Positions 43,954 through 51,231 of a stretch of 64,000 nt of DNA are shown here, in pieces (position 1 is the stretch's first letter; every line of letters begins with the position of its first letter). Both the position numbers and the translations under genes were made by a program. The DNA comes from Paraburkholderia fungorum (GTDB taxonomy: Bacteria; Pseudomonadota; Gammaproteobacteria; Burkholderiales; Burkholderiaceae), in the NCBI RefSeq assembly GCF_003610895.1, contig NZ_MCAS01000004.1, forward strand, positions 186,001 through 250,000, read 5' to 3'. Under the pieces are notes generated by a model. That model was given only the letters and a program-made list of their open reading frames with translations, did no database searches and was not told the origin of the DNA.

Positions 43954-43981
43954 ATTGCCAATTGCCAATTGCCGATTGCCA
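43954..43981. repeat. 7-bp tandem repeat ATTGCCA, 4 units
   Basis: ATTGCCA at 43954, 43961 and 43975, with ATTGCCG at 43968. It lies just past the 3' end of the EAL gene, which is on the minus strand. Confidence 0.88.
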
Positions 43982-44012
43982 ACCCGCAGCGCAGCGCAAC
44001 CGGCAGAGAAGC

Positions 44013-45308
44013 TCAGCGTTTGCCTGCGCGTCCGCCAGAGCGTTTATCGGAGGCCGACGTCGCCGGCACGAAGTCGACGCACAGCACATGCGTGCCGTCA
44101 CGGTCGAACGCAATGGCCGCCGTGTAGCAGTCCTGGCCGTCCGCGAGCGAATAGTGCGGACCCATCATCGCGACGCGCCCGGGAGCGGCGAGCGCGTGCT
44201 TGAAATAGGCCCGCCGCGACCAGTTGCTGCGCGTATCGGTGTAGAGCGGTGCGAGCCGCGACGGCGGGGGCGGCACCGAGGCGGCCGCGATCGACGCTTG
44301 AGTCTGTTCGCCTTGACCATCGGTGATGAACACCCGGCGCGCCTCGCGCAGGTGCCAGATCTTTTGTGCCGCCTGCTGCAGATCGCCGGTTGCTTTGAAG
44401 GCCTCGGCTGCGGCGAGCACGGCTTCGGCGAACCCCTCGAAGCCAAGCCGCTGGTGACCGGCATGGGCGTGTTCGTAGGCGGCGAACTTGGCCCACATCG
44501 AGTCGATCAGCGCCGGCACCGCGGCACATGCCGCCTGCACCGAACTCTGCGGCTGACCGAGCCAGAAACCCTGCACGAAATCGACATCGGCCTGCATCAG
44601 GATCATCAGTTCTTCGTCGGTTTCGACGCCTTCGGCAAGCACCAGCGTGCCGGACTGATGGAGCATCGCGATCAGGTGACTGATCATCGAATCGTCGCCT
44701 TCACGTTTGCCCGCTCGTGCGACCAGGGAGCGGTCGAGTTTGACGATGTCGGGGCGAAAGCGCCATACACGGTCGAAGTTCGAAAAACCGGTGCCGAAGT
44801 CGTCGATCGCAATCAGAAAATCGCGTGGCTGCGACGCCGCGAGCATGCTGGCGACGGCGGATTCATCGTCGGCGGGTTGTTCGAGTACTTCGATCACGAT
44901 GCGCTCCTGCGGCAGGCCGAAGTGCGCGGAGAGCTCGTCGATGAAAGTACGCTGCGGCCAGCCGGTCTCGAACACCTGAGGACGCGTATTCAGAAACAGC
45001 CAGCCGGTGCTGATGCCTTGTTCCATGAAATTCGCCACATGCAGGCAACGCGCGATGCGGTCGAGTTCACGCGCGTCGGCGGCCGAACGCGTGCCGGAGA
45101 ACAGCACCTCTGGCGATACCGGCAGGCCGACCGGATCGAACGCGCGCAACAGGCCCTCATAGCCGACCACGCACTGATGCGTGACGGACAATACCGGCTG
45201 GAACACGCTATGCAGGGTTAGCGCGCGCCATGTGGCGGTCCAGCCGGACTCGTCCCGGACCAGATGCGGCAGCAGGCCGCGCAGGGTCAATTCGCTGACG
45301 GTTGGCAT
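44013..45308 (-). CDS. EAL-domain cyclic-di-GMP phosphodiesterase with YkuI-like C-terminal domain
   Basis: Cytoplasmic-type protein; 443 residues from ATG 45344, or 431 from ATG 45308, which I use because the extra upstream residues are a repeat (four in-frame ATGs at 12-base spacing). Counting from 45344, the EAL domain spans about 45-265 and has the full active site: Glu63 (EGL variant of EAL), Asn119, Glu152, Asp181-Asp182, Lys202, Glu238. No GGDEF domain. The C-terminal part (about 300-430: FITDGQG, NWSRRAYFKHAL, MGPHYSLADGQDCYTAAI) looks like the Cache/PAS-type YkuI_C domain, which may sense a ligand. It should hydrolyse c-di-GMP to pGpG. Confidence 0.85.
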   Translation of the reverse strand: MPTVSELTLRGLLPHLVRDESGWTATWRALTLHSVFQPVLSVTHQCVVGYEGLLRAFDPVGLPVSPEVLFSGTRSAADARELDRIARCLHVANFMEQGISTGWLFLNTRPQVFETGWPQRTFIDELSAHFGLPQERIVIEVLEQPADDESAVASMLAASQPRDFLIAIDDFGTGFSNFDRVWRFRPDIVKLDRSLVARAGKREGDDSMISHLIAMLHQSGTLVLAEGVETDEELMILMQADVDFVQGFWLGQPQSSVQAACAAVPALIDSMWAKFAAYEHAHAGHQRLGFEGFAEAVLAAAEAFKATGDLQQAAQKIWHLREARRVFITDGQGEQTQASIAAASVPPPPSRLAPLYTDTRSNWSRRAYFKHALAAPGRVAMMGPHYSLADGQDCYTAAIAFDRDGTHVLCVDFVPATSASDKRSGGRAGKR

Positions 45309-45351
45309 AAGGGCAGGCATAAAGGCGGGCATGAGAGCTGGCATGGCGGCA
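45304..45351 (-). repeat. 12-bp tandem repeat carrying four start codons
   Basis: Four contiguous 12-mers, on the plus strand GGCATAAGGGCA, GGCATAAAGGCG, GGCATGAGAGCT and GGCATGGCGGCA. On the minus strand each supplies one in-frame ATG of the EAL gene, so translation could begin at any of four places. Confidence 0.85.
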
Positions 45352-45864
45352 TCGCGGCGAGCGGGTAATGGGGCGCGCGAACAGATTCAGCGCGCAACGG
45401 GGGCACGGCCCAGGCGTCGGTAGGGCAAGGTGGGTACAGCCCGGGAACGCGGAGAGCAATGCCAGCCATGCTGGACTCCGGCGGGATTTGTCAAAATCAG
45501 TCTATCAGTTCGCACTTTGCATGAATGTGCGGGTTATCACAGACGCGCGACGTGGCCGGGTGCCCGGCAGACCGGCCGTCGTACGACGGGTAACCTGGGC
45601 GTCACGGGCGCTTCGCCTTGCGCAAGACCGATCCTTTCAAACGCATTCAATCACGCGTATGAAGCCGAGGGTAGCAGGGAGGTAAGTGGCCGCCCGCCAA
45701 ACTCCAGGCAAGGACGGTGCTCAGACGTTTCGCGCGCGCGGCTTGCCTTGCGTCATGGTGAGCCCGCCCGCCGCCGCGTGCGCCTGCCTGCAGCGCGTGG
45801 CCGCCTGCAGGTTTGGCGGGTGGCGGGTATGCTGCTGCTTTTCTTCAAATGACGGAGGGCAGGC
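45352..45864. other. Intergenic region without recognisable gene
   Basis: 513 bases divergent between the EAL gene and the monooxygenase-like gene. Open frames here are short shadows without ribosome sites. An imperfect palindrome, CGCAC-N11-GTGCG, lies at 45511-45531 and could be an operator. No RNA gene was seen. Confidence 0.5.
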
Positions 45865-46155
45865 ATGGCTGAAATCGCGGTGGTCGCAATCTCGGTGGCA
45901 AAGCCGGGCTATGAAGAGCAACTGCGCGAAGCGCTGGAAGGCATCGTCGGGCCGACGCGCAAGGAGCCGGGTGCGCTTCAATACGACCTGCATCGGGACG
46001 TGCAGGAGCCGCGCCGGTTCGTGTTTGTCGAGCGTTGGGCAAGCCAGGAAGCGTTGGCGGCGCATGCCGGGTCTGCGCACATTGCGGCTTACAAGAAAGC
46101 CGCAGCGGATTGGGTCGAACACGCGGAAATTCGGGTCGTGTCGAAAATCGCGTGA
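45865..46155 (+). CDS. ABM-family quinol monooxygenase-like protein
   Basis: Small ferredoxin-like-fold protein of 96 residues (antibiotic biosynthesis monooxygenase domain, YgiN type): strand AEIAVVAISVAKPGYEEQL, the EPGALQYDLHRDVQEP stretch and FVFVERWASQEALAAH. ATG 45865 follows GGAGGGCAGGC at a short distance. Such proteins act without cofactor as dimers on quinols, or have lost activity. No partner genes nearby. Confidence 0.88.
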   Translation: MAEIAVVAISVAKPGYEEQLREALEGIVGPTRKEPGALQYDLHRDVQEPRRFVFVERWASQEALAAHAGSAHIAAYKKAAADWVEHAEIRVVSKIA

Positions 46156-46253
46156 GCGCTCGCGAGGGTGAACGGCGAGGGTAGAAAAAGGCTGGACAAC
46201 GGCGAGCGGGTTGCGAGACCGGATCCGGTCCGCGCGGCGCTCGCCGTTTGTCT

Positions 46254-46511
46254 TTAATGCGTGGCTTGCGGGACGTCGAGGATCAGAATGATGGTCCAGT
46301 CCGCGTCGCCGTCGTGGTGGTACTGGCGCTCCGCGACGATGAACGGTTGCTGCTTGCCGTCCGGGCCAAGAAACAGCACGTCGCCTTCCATCGGCAGGCA
46401 TTCGACGGGCGGCAGCGCGAGGAACGCTTCCTGACCGCCGCGCGGCATCAGTTTTTCGATTTTGCGAGATGCTGCTTCAGTCCATTCGATATCTAGCTGA
46501 ATGTTGCTCAT
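46254..46511 (-). CDS. Small conserved-looking hypothetical protein
   Basis: Soluble acidic protein of 85 residues with Trp, Tyr and His-rich central segment (VAERQYHHDGDADWTIILIL). Start ATG 46511 is preceded by GGAGGA on the minus strand. No signal, no membrane helix and no family I can name. Convergent with the monooxygenase-like gene. Confidence 0.6.
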   Translation of the reverse strand: MSNIQLDIEWTEAASRKIEKLMPRGGQEAFLALPPVECLPMEGDVLFLGPDGKQQPFIVAERQYHHDGDADWTIILILDVPQATH

Positions 46512-46631
46512 GCTGTCCTCCGCACCAAGGTGCGCACAGGTTAGGGGGATTCCGGCGGGCGCCGGTCGGTGCGCGACTTTAGCATAACGTCGGCGGGGCG
46601 CAGCGGGCCTGCGGCAAGTTCATTAGACAAC

Positions 46632-46668
46632 AAAAAAGCCGAAACCGGCGGTGCCGGCTTCGGCTTTT
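46632..46668. terminator. Bidirectional intrinsic terminator
   Basis: Long hairpin with AAAAAAGCCGAA and TTCGGCTTTT arms around CCGGC-GGT-GCCGG. The A-run on one side and T-run on the other allow termination in both directions; the gene served is mainly the small secreted-protein gene on the minus strand. Confidence 0.85.
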
Positions 46669-46747
46669 CGTCTTTGCGGCAACGCCGCGGATGATGCTGA
46701 TACCGCGACTGACTGCAGCGAGTGAAAGCGGCGACTGAAAGCGGCGC

Positions 46748-46993
46748 TTACGAACTGGCGGCGTCGGCCTTGGCGGCCTTCTTGTGATGATGGGGGGCCA
46801 TCTTGTGATGTTTGGCCGGCATAGCCGGTGCGCTTTCCATTGCTTGCTGGCGGTTTTGCAACTCTTGCGCGCGTTGCTCGACGTCGGCGGCCTTGGCCGG
46901 ATCGGTACTCATCATGACGCCGTTGTCCTGCGCATAGGCTGCACCCGTTACGGCACCGAGGGAAATCAGGATCGCCAGGGACACTTTCTTCAT
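46748..46993 (-). CDS. Small secreted His/Lys-rich protein
   Basis: Protein of 81 residues with a Sec signal (MKKVSLAILISLGAVTGAAYAQ) and ATG 46993 behind GGAGG. The mature part is short, with a helical Gln-rich middle (VEQRAQELQNRQQAMES) and a tail in which histidines and lysines alternate (KHHKMAPHHHKKAAKADAAS). The tail could bind metal or polyanions; function unknown. Start codons further up, to 47107, are not preceded by ribosome sites. Confidence 0.72.
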   Translation of the reverse strand: MKKVSLAILISLGAVTGAAYAQDNGVMMSTDPAKAADVEQRAQELQNRQQAMESAPAMPAKHHKMAPHHHKKAAKADAASS

Positions 46994-47238
46994 TGTTACC
47001 TCCGCAGAGTGGTTATGGACCCGAGTATTTGCCTGTCCAATCGGAAAGACAATGCATTCTAGCCAGCAAAATCCGCTCCAGCGGACGTTTTGTGACGCTA
47101 ATGACAATTAGTTACATCTTGTTACGTTCGATCCACAATCATTATCGAAGACGACGTGGTCTTCAACTCGAATATGCATTGTCAATACAAGGAATATTCG
47201 CATCTCTAAATAAATCGTTTCACTACGACACGTGAGAT

Positions 47239-48027
47239 TCAAAACCATCCGATTGCACGATAGACATGAAATTGTGCGATGCCAAGCAGTTCATGCAATG
47301 CCAGCTCGGCGTTCACCAGGTTGTCATAGTGAGGCATTACACCGAGACGTGCGTGTCTCGCGCTCGAGATCAACGGTTGCGGCGTGAAGCCGAAACGATT
47401 GAAGTCGAGCAAGGCGCGCGGCATCTGATACGCGGAGGTGACGAGTATGAGGGCATCGTAGCGGGAGCGTTCGAGAATAGCCGCGACGTTACGCGCGTTT
47501 TCATAAGTCGTGCGGCTGCGGTTTTCCAGCACGATGTCCGTACGCGGCACCTGTTTGCGCAGCAGGTAGGGCAGATAGGTGTCTGCCTCGCTGGCGGCGC
47601 GCCGCTGCGGATTGCCGCCGCTCACGATCACCTGACACGTGGCCGCAGTACGCTTGCAGGCTGCATAGTTTTCGGCGCTCACTGCGATGCGCGCGATCAC
47701 GTCAGGCGGCGGCACGAGGAGATCGTTTTCGTCGTAGGCGGTGCCGCCGCCGAGCAGGATGATCGCGGTGCGCGGCGCGAAGCTGGTGGGCGTGTCGGTT
47801 TGCCGGTGCGGCTGTGCCAACGCCAGCAACGGAGCCGTGAGCCAGCCGGTGGCGAGCAGCCAGCACAGTGCGAGCATGACTAAGGCAAGAGGCTTGCGAG
47901 CGCGTTTCCATAGCACGATTGCTGCAAAAAAAAGCGCTAATAAAGTGAATAGAATCAATTTAAATGGGGTAACGTATGTCTTTCGGGACAAATCTACGGG
48001 CTTGCTATCGCGCCGCAGCGGTTGCAT
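47239..48027 (-). CDS. YdcF/ElyC-like DUF218 membrane protein
   Basis: Protein of 262 residues with two N-terminal membrane helices (about 22-42 and 47-66) and a periplasmic DUF218 domain: AIILLGGGTAYDEND, VIVSGGNPQRRAASEADTY, ENRSRTTYENARN and LVTSAYQMPRALLDF. E. coli relatives ElyC and SanA act in envelope integrity and lipid-carrier recycling, so an envelope role is inferred. The 245 bases separating it from the secreted-protein gene are A/T-rich and hold no gene. Confidence 0.85.
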   Translation of the reverse strand: MQPLRRDSKPVDLSRKTYVTPFKLILFTLLALFFAAIVLWKRARKPLALVMLALCWLLATGWLTAPLLALAQPHRQTDTPTSFAPRTAIILLGGGTAYDENDLLVPPPDVIARIAVSAENYAACKRTAATCQVIVSGGNPQRRAASEADTYLPYLLRKQVPRTDIVLENRSRTTYENARNVAAILERSRYDALILVTSAYQMPRALLDFNRFGFTPQPLISSARHARLGVMPHYDNLVNAELALHELLGIAQFHVYRAIGWF

Positions 48028-48216
48028 CGTCGGCCCGCAGAGAGAACGCTAACATGCCGTTCAGTCGGGGGTTCCGGAAATCAGACCAGGCAGCACCTGG
48101 CGGAGCATGGCATGCAGCCAGCGTCCAGCCAAGGGCGGGTGCCATGCGCGTCACTGGTGGCGCGGTGACGTGTTGGGCATAGATGTGTCATAGCTGCACT
48201 TTAAGAAAGAAGTGAG

Positions 48217-48540
48217 ATGACCACGTATTCCAACGAAGCGGTACTTGAAGCGCTGCGGCGGGCGCAATATCGCCAGGTTCCATGGGCCAGACGGCCAGGG
48301 GTCTTCCAATATCTTCGCGCGTTAGGCCTGATGGACACTGTTCGGCAGCGCACTGTCGCTCCGGCCCCAGGTTTTCATGCGCCGGTCGACATTGCCGTGC
48401 TCACTGAGCGAGGCCGGGCCGAGTTCGCGAGACTTGCGCACGATGAGCGCCTGTTGAGCTGGACGGCGCAGCGAATGAACGACTACGTCGTCGCCACAGC
48501 CGAAACGCAGCCTGCGGCGGCTCTCGAAGCCCGGTCTTAG
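48217..48540 (+). CDS. Hypothetical protein
   Basis: Soluble protein of 107 residues, MTTYSNEAVLEALRRAQYRQ at the start, 7 bases after AAGAAAGAA. The middle has YLRALGLMDTVRQR and the C-terminal half AVLTERGRAEFARLAHDERLLSW, a helix-rich, small winged-helix-like pattern. I do not recognise a family. No close neighbours on the same strand. Confidence 0.5.
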   Translation: MTTYSNEAVLEALRRAQYRQVPWARRPGVFQYLRALGLMDTVRQRTVAPAPGFHAPVDIAVLTERGRAEFARLAHDERLLSWTAQRMNDYVVATAETQPAAALEARS

Positions 48541-48682
48541 GGCAGGGGTGAGCTAACGCTGTTTCCCGGCCGCTTTGCGCGGCTGGCGGTGACTTTTTCG
48601 CTCCGCGTTGCTGCTCGGCCGAACAACTGTGTGCGGTGCGCGCCGTTCGCCCGCCGACTGACGGCCCAACCCCCCTCGAGGC

Positions 48683-48713
48683 AAAAAAAAGCCCGTATCG
48701 CAAGGATACGGGC
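48683..48713 (-). terminator. Intrinsic terminator of the small secreted-protein gene
   Basis: Stem GCCCGTATC/GATACGGGC with loop GCAA and an eight-base A-run on the plus strand, which becomes the U-tract of a minus-strand transcript coming from 48818-49075. Confidence 0.88.
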
Positions 48714-48817
48714 GTACCGGAATTACTACTGCCACGCTGTGCTAATGGCGTTAAATCAGACTGGCGCAGCGCCGGGTGGTTCCCCAATCGTTCAATTCGC
48801 CATACCGTACATTGCCG

Positions 48818-49075
48818 CTAGCGGCGGCGCGTGGAATCTTCGCGCGGCGGCGGTTCCGGCCGCATGCGTGCATTGCTCGCGATATCGCCGCGCAGGTCGC
48901 CACGCGGCGCAGGCGGCGTGAAGTCGCGGCTGCGCGAATCGCTTTGCTGCCAGGCCTGAACCGTGGCCGCGTGATCCGGCCGTCCGTTCCAGCCTTGTGG
49001 GCGCTGCTGTGCAAGCGCCGGTGCGGCCATTGATGAAACGACAATGCCGCACAGAAGCAGTGACATTGGTTTCAT
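48818..49075 (-). CDS. Small secreted protein, Arg/Pro-rich
   Basis: Protein of 85 residues with a Sec signal (MKPMSLLLCGIVVSSMAAPALAQ) and ATG 49075 behind GGGAGC. The mature part is hydrophilic with Arg, Asp, Pro and Gln, without cysteines. A strong terminator downstream supports a real, monocistronic transcript. No family assigned. Confidence 0.65.
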   Translation of the reverse strand: MKPMSLLLCGIVVSSMAAPALAQQRPQGWNGRPDHAATVQAWQQSDSRSRDFTPPAPRGDLRGDIASNARMRPEPPPREDSTRRR

Positions 49076-49185
49076 GCTGAGCTCCCGTCAAGCCGATCGA
49101 TTCAAGGCCTGTTTGCATACACATAAAGGTATGCTGAGTGACGAAAGCACGCTGTAAGTAATGGTAAATGGATGTTTCATCGGCA

Positions 49186-49225
49186 ACAATCGAGCCGCGC
49201 CAAAGGTCTGGCGCGGCTCGATTGT
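49186..49225. repeat. 16-bp perfect inverted repeat
   Basis: ACAATCGAGCCGCGCC and its exact complement separated by eight bases. It lies between the secreted-protein gene and the DUF4096 gene, in 307 otherwise empty bases (49076-49382). There is no U-tract, so it may be a processing or transposase-related hairpin rather than a standard terminator. Confidence 0.85.
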
Positions 49226-49382
49226 GAAATCGGCGGAAAGGAAGAGACGGCTGCGCCGGGCGCGCCGGGAAGCGGTGCCCATGAGAGGCCAGGCGGGCGC
49301 CGACATACGGCGTACGGCGAACGCACGGCGGCCCAGATACACGCCGGGCGCCCGCAGGCGCCCGGAGGCAAAACAATTCGCG

Positions 49383-49784
49383 TCAGGCCATCTTGACCGG
49401 CGCGCGCCACGATTCCGGATTGGTCCAGAACGCGCCACGCAGGCGGTCGCGGCTCGGCGGTGCCGGCGGTTTCGCCGCGGTCGCACCAATGCGGCCGCGT
49501 AGCGAAATTTCACGGCCGCTCGTGCCGAGTCGCTTAACTATTTCGGCGAGCGTACCATCGGCTTGCCATTCGTCGAAGCGACGGCGGCAAGTCGGCGGCG
49601 ACGGATAGCGGCCCGGCAGCTTGGACCAGCCTTCGCCCGTCGATAGCACCCAAAGCACGGCATTGACAACCGCGCGTGCTTCCACGCGTGGCCGACCGCG
49701 CCGTTCGCTCCGTGCTGGCTCCGCACAGAACAACGCCTCGACCAGCGCCCACTCGTTGTCTCTCAAATCGTCGAACAGCATCAT
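49383..49784 (-). CDS. Solitary DUF4096 (IS4/IS5 transposase N-terminal) domain protein
   Basis: Protein of 133 residues. The first 90 match the N-terminal DNA-binding domain of IS4/IS5-family transposases: LRDNEWALVEALF, GRPRVEARAVVNAVLWVLSTGEGW and RRFDEWQADGTLAEIVKRL. The catalytic DDE domain is missing and is replaced by a Pro/Ala/Arg-rich tail. ATG 49784 is preceded by GAGGTGAAAC. There are no transposase ends or rest of an IS around it. It could be a decayed transposase piece or a domesticated regulator. Confidence 0.75.
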   Translation of the reverse strand: MMLFDDLRDNEWALVEALFCAEPARSERRGRPRVEARAVVNAVLWVLSTGEGWSKLPGRYPSPPTCRRRFDEWQADGTLAEIVKRLGTSGREISLRGRIGATAAKPPAPPSRDRLRGAFWTNPESWRAPVKMA

Positions 49785-50189
49785 GTTTCACCTCAGCGAA
49801 GCTAACTCCGGTGCGCTGCCCCGCGCCGCGCACTCTCCATGCACTCGATAGGCGAGTGCCAAGGGGGGGCGGGCTTGCCACGGTTTCATGTCAGTCAGAA
49901 GTCATGGCGCCCACCCTGTACGCAAGTAAATGCAGAAAGTGTGCCAAGTCGAGTCCAACTACCTGAAAGCCCTGTGACAGCGGGCCAGCGCGGGCGCTAG
50001 CTAGGGGCGTATAAGAATCCAAAAAACCCATCTCGCAAATCGGGACAATCACCAATCTTGTGCAATCAGGCCCGGCCAGCGTGCGTTTGCGCCTTATTGC
50101 TGCATTGCAGCGAGATCATTCAATACGACTCTGGTGCGACAATTCGCCTTACAATGCGCATCAAACGAAGTTATTAATGAGGTCGGTAA
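49785..50189. other. Intergenic region before the LysR gene
   Basis: 405 bases with no gene. A stem GCACTCG/CGAGTGC with a five-base loop lies near 49842-49860. A perfect palindrome, GCTGC-ATT-GCAGC, at 50099-50111 is about 80 bases before the LysR start and could be an operator. Confidence 0.5.
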
Positions 50190-51092
50190 ATGAATGTGAC
50201 GCTGCGTCAGCTAAGGGTTTTCATTGAGGTGGCCCGGTTGCAGAGCTTCAGCCGGGCCGGCGATGAGATCGGCCTGACGCAATCGGCGGTCAGCCGCTGC
50301 GTGCGCGAACTGGAAGGGGAGATCGGTCTGAAGCTGATCGATCGCACCACGCGCGAAGTGCAGCTCACGGATGTCGGCGGCAATCTGGTATCGAGCGTCT
50401 CGCGCCTGCTCACGGACCTGGATGATGCGTTGCGCGAGATTCGCGAAATCGGCGAGCAGCGCCGCGGCCGCGTGGTGGTGGCCGCGAGCCCGACGGTCGC
50501 CTGCCGCTTGATGCCCCGTGTGGTGGCGGCGTGCGGACGCCAGTTTCCCTACGTCACCCTGGGTTTGCGCGACGACGTGCAAAGCGACGTGGTGCGCAAG
50601 GTGAAATCGGGCGAAGTCGATTTCGGCGTGATCATCGGTCCGTTTTCCGCCGACGACCTGCTTAGCGAATCGCTCATGACGGATTCATTCTGCGTCGTCG
50701 CGCGTGACGACCACCCACTGGCAGCGCGGGAGCGGGTCGCATGGACCGACCTGGACGGCCAGCAGCTCGTCATGCTCGATTACGCGTCGGGCAGCAGGCC
50801 GATCATCGACGCCGTGATGCTGGAGTACGGCGTGAACGCCACCGTGGTGCAGGAGCTGGGGCATTCCGCGACCGTTTTTGGGCTGGTCGAGGCGGGTGTC
50901 GGCGTAAGCGTGCTGCCCTGGCTGGCCCTGCCGTTGCCCGCGGGCGCCGCGCTGGTGGCACGGCCACTCGTGCCGCGCGCCGAGCGAACGGTCGAACTGG
51001 TGCGGCGGCGCGACCGCTCGTTGTCGCCGGCAGCGGAGGCCGTGTGGAGCCTGATTCGTCAATTGCCGGCACGGGCTGAAGATTTGAACTGA
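50190..51092 (+). CDS. LysR-family transcription regulator
   Basis: Protein of 300 residues. The N-terminal helix-turn-helix is MNVTLRQLRVFIEVARLQSF with SRAGDEIGLTQSAVSRCVRE (21-40); the effector domain starts near residue 90. ATG 50190 lies 4 bases after GAGGTCGGTA. The closing 11 bases, TTTGAACTGAC, are exactly duplicated beyond the stop. The aminotransferase gene follows 139 bases later on the same strand and may be its target. Confidence 0.9.
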   Translation: MNVTLRQLRVFIEVARLQSFSRAGDEIGLTQSAVSRCVRELEGEIGLKLIDRTTREVQLTDVGGNLVSSVSRLLTDLDDALREIREIGEQRRGRVVVAASPTVACRLMPRVVAACGRQFPYVTLGLRDDVQSDVVRKVKSGEVDFGVIIGPFSADDLLSESLMTDSFCVVARDDHPLAARERVAWTDLDGQQLVMLDYASGSRPIIDAVMLEYGVNATVVQELGHSATVFGLVEAGVGVSVLPWLALPLPAGAALVARPLVPRAERTVELVRRRDRSLSPAAEAVWSLIRQLPARAEDLN

Positions 51093-51105
51093 CTTTGAAC
51101 TGACG
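51084..51105. repeat. 11-bp tandem duplication across the LysR stop
   Basis: TTTGAACTGAC occurs twice without gap. The first copy contains the stop TGA (51090-51092); the second gives another TGA out of frame. Confidence 0.92.
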
Positions 51106-51231
51106 AGGCGGGCGTCCCCATGGGGTGGCTTCGCCGTCCTCAAAACAGGCGCCGCGCTAAACTGTTGTCTCTGCCAGGCAACAGCCTCGACCCATAGCCT
51201 GGTACCTGTCCATCACCGTCTGGAAGCCTCG

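Noticed and set aside
43854..43981. Possible CRISPR-like array
   Set aside because: Units are 7 or 10 bases and directly tandem, with no spacers and no cas genes.
49383..49784. Complete insertion sequence
   Set aside because: Only the N-terminal transposase domain is present; no catalytic domain, terminal repeats bracketing the gene, or target duplication were seen.
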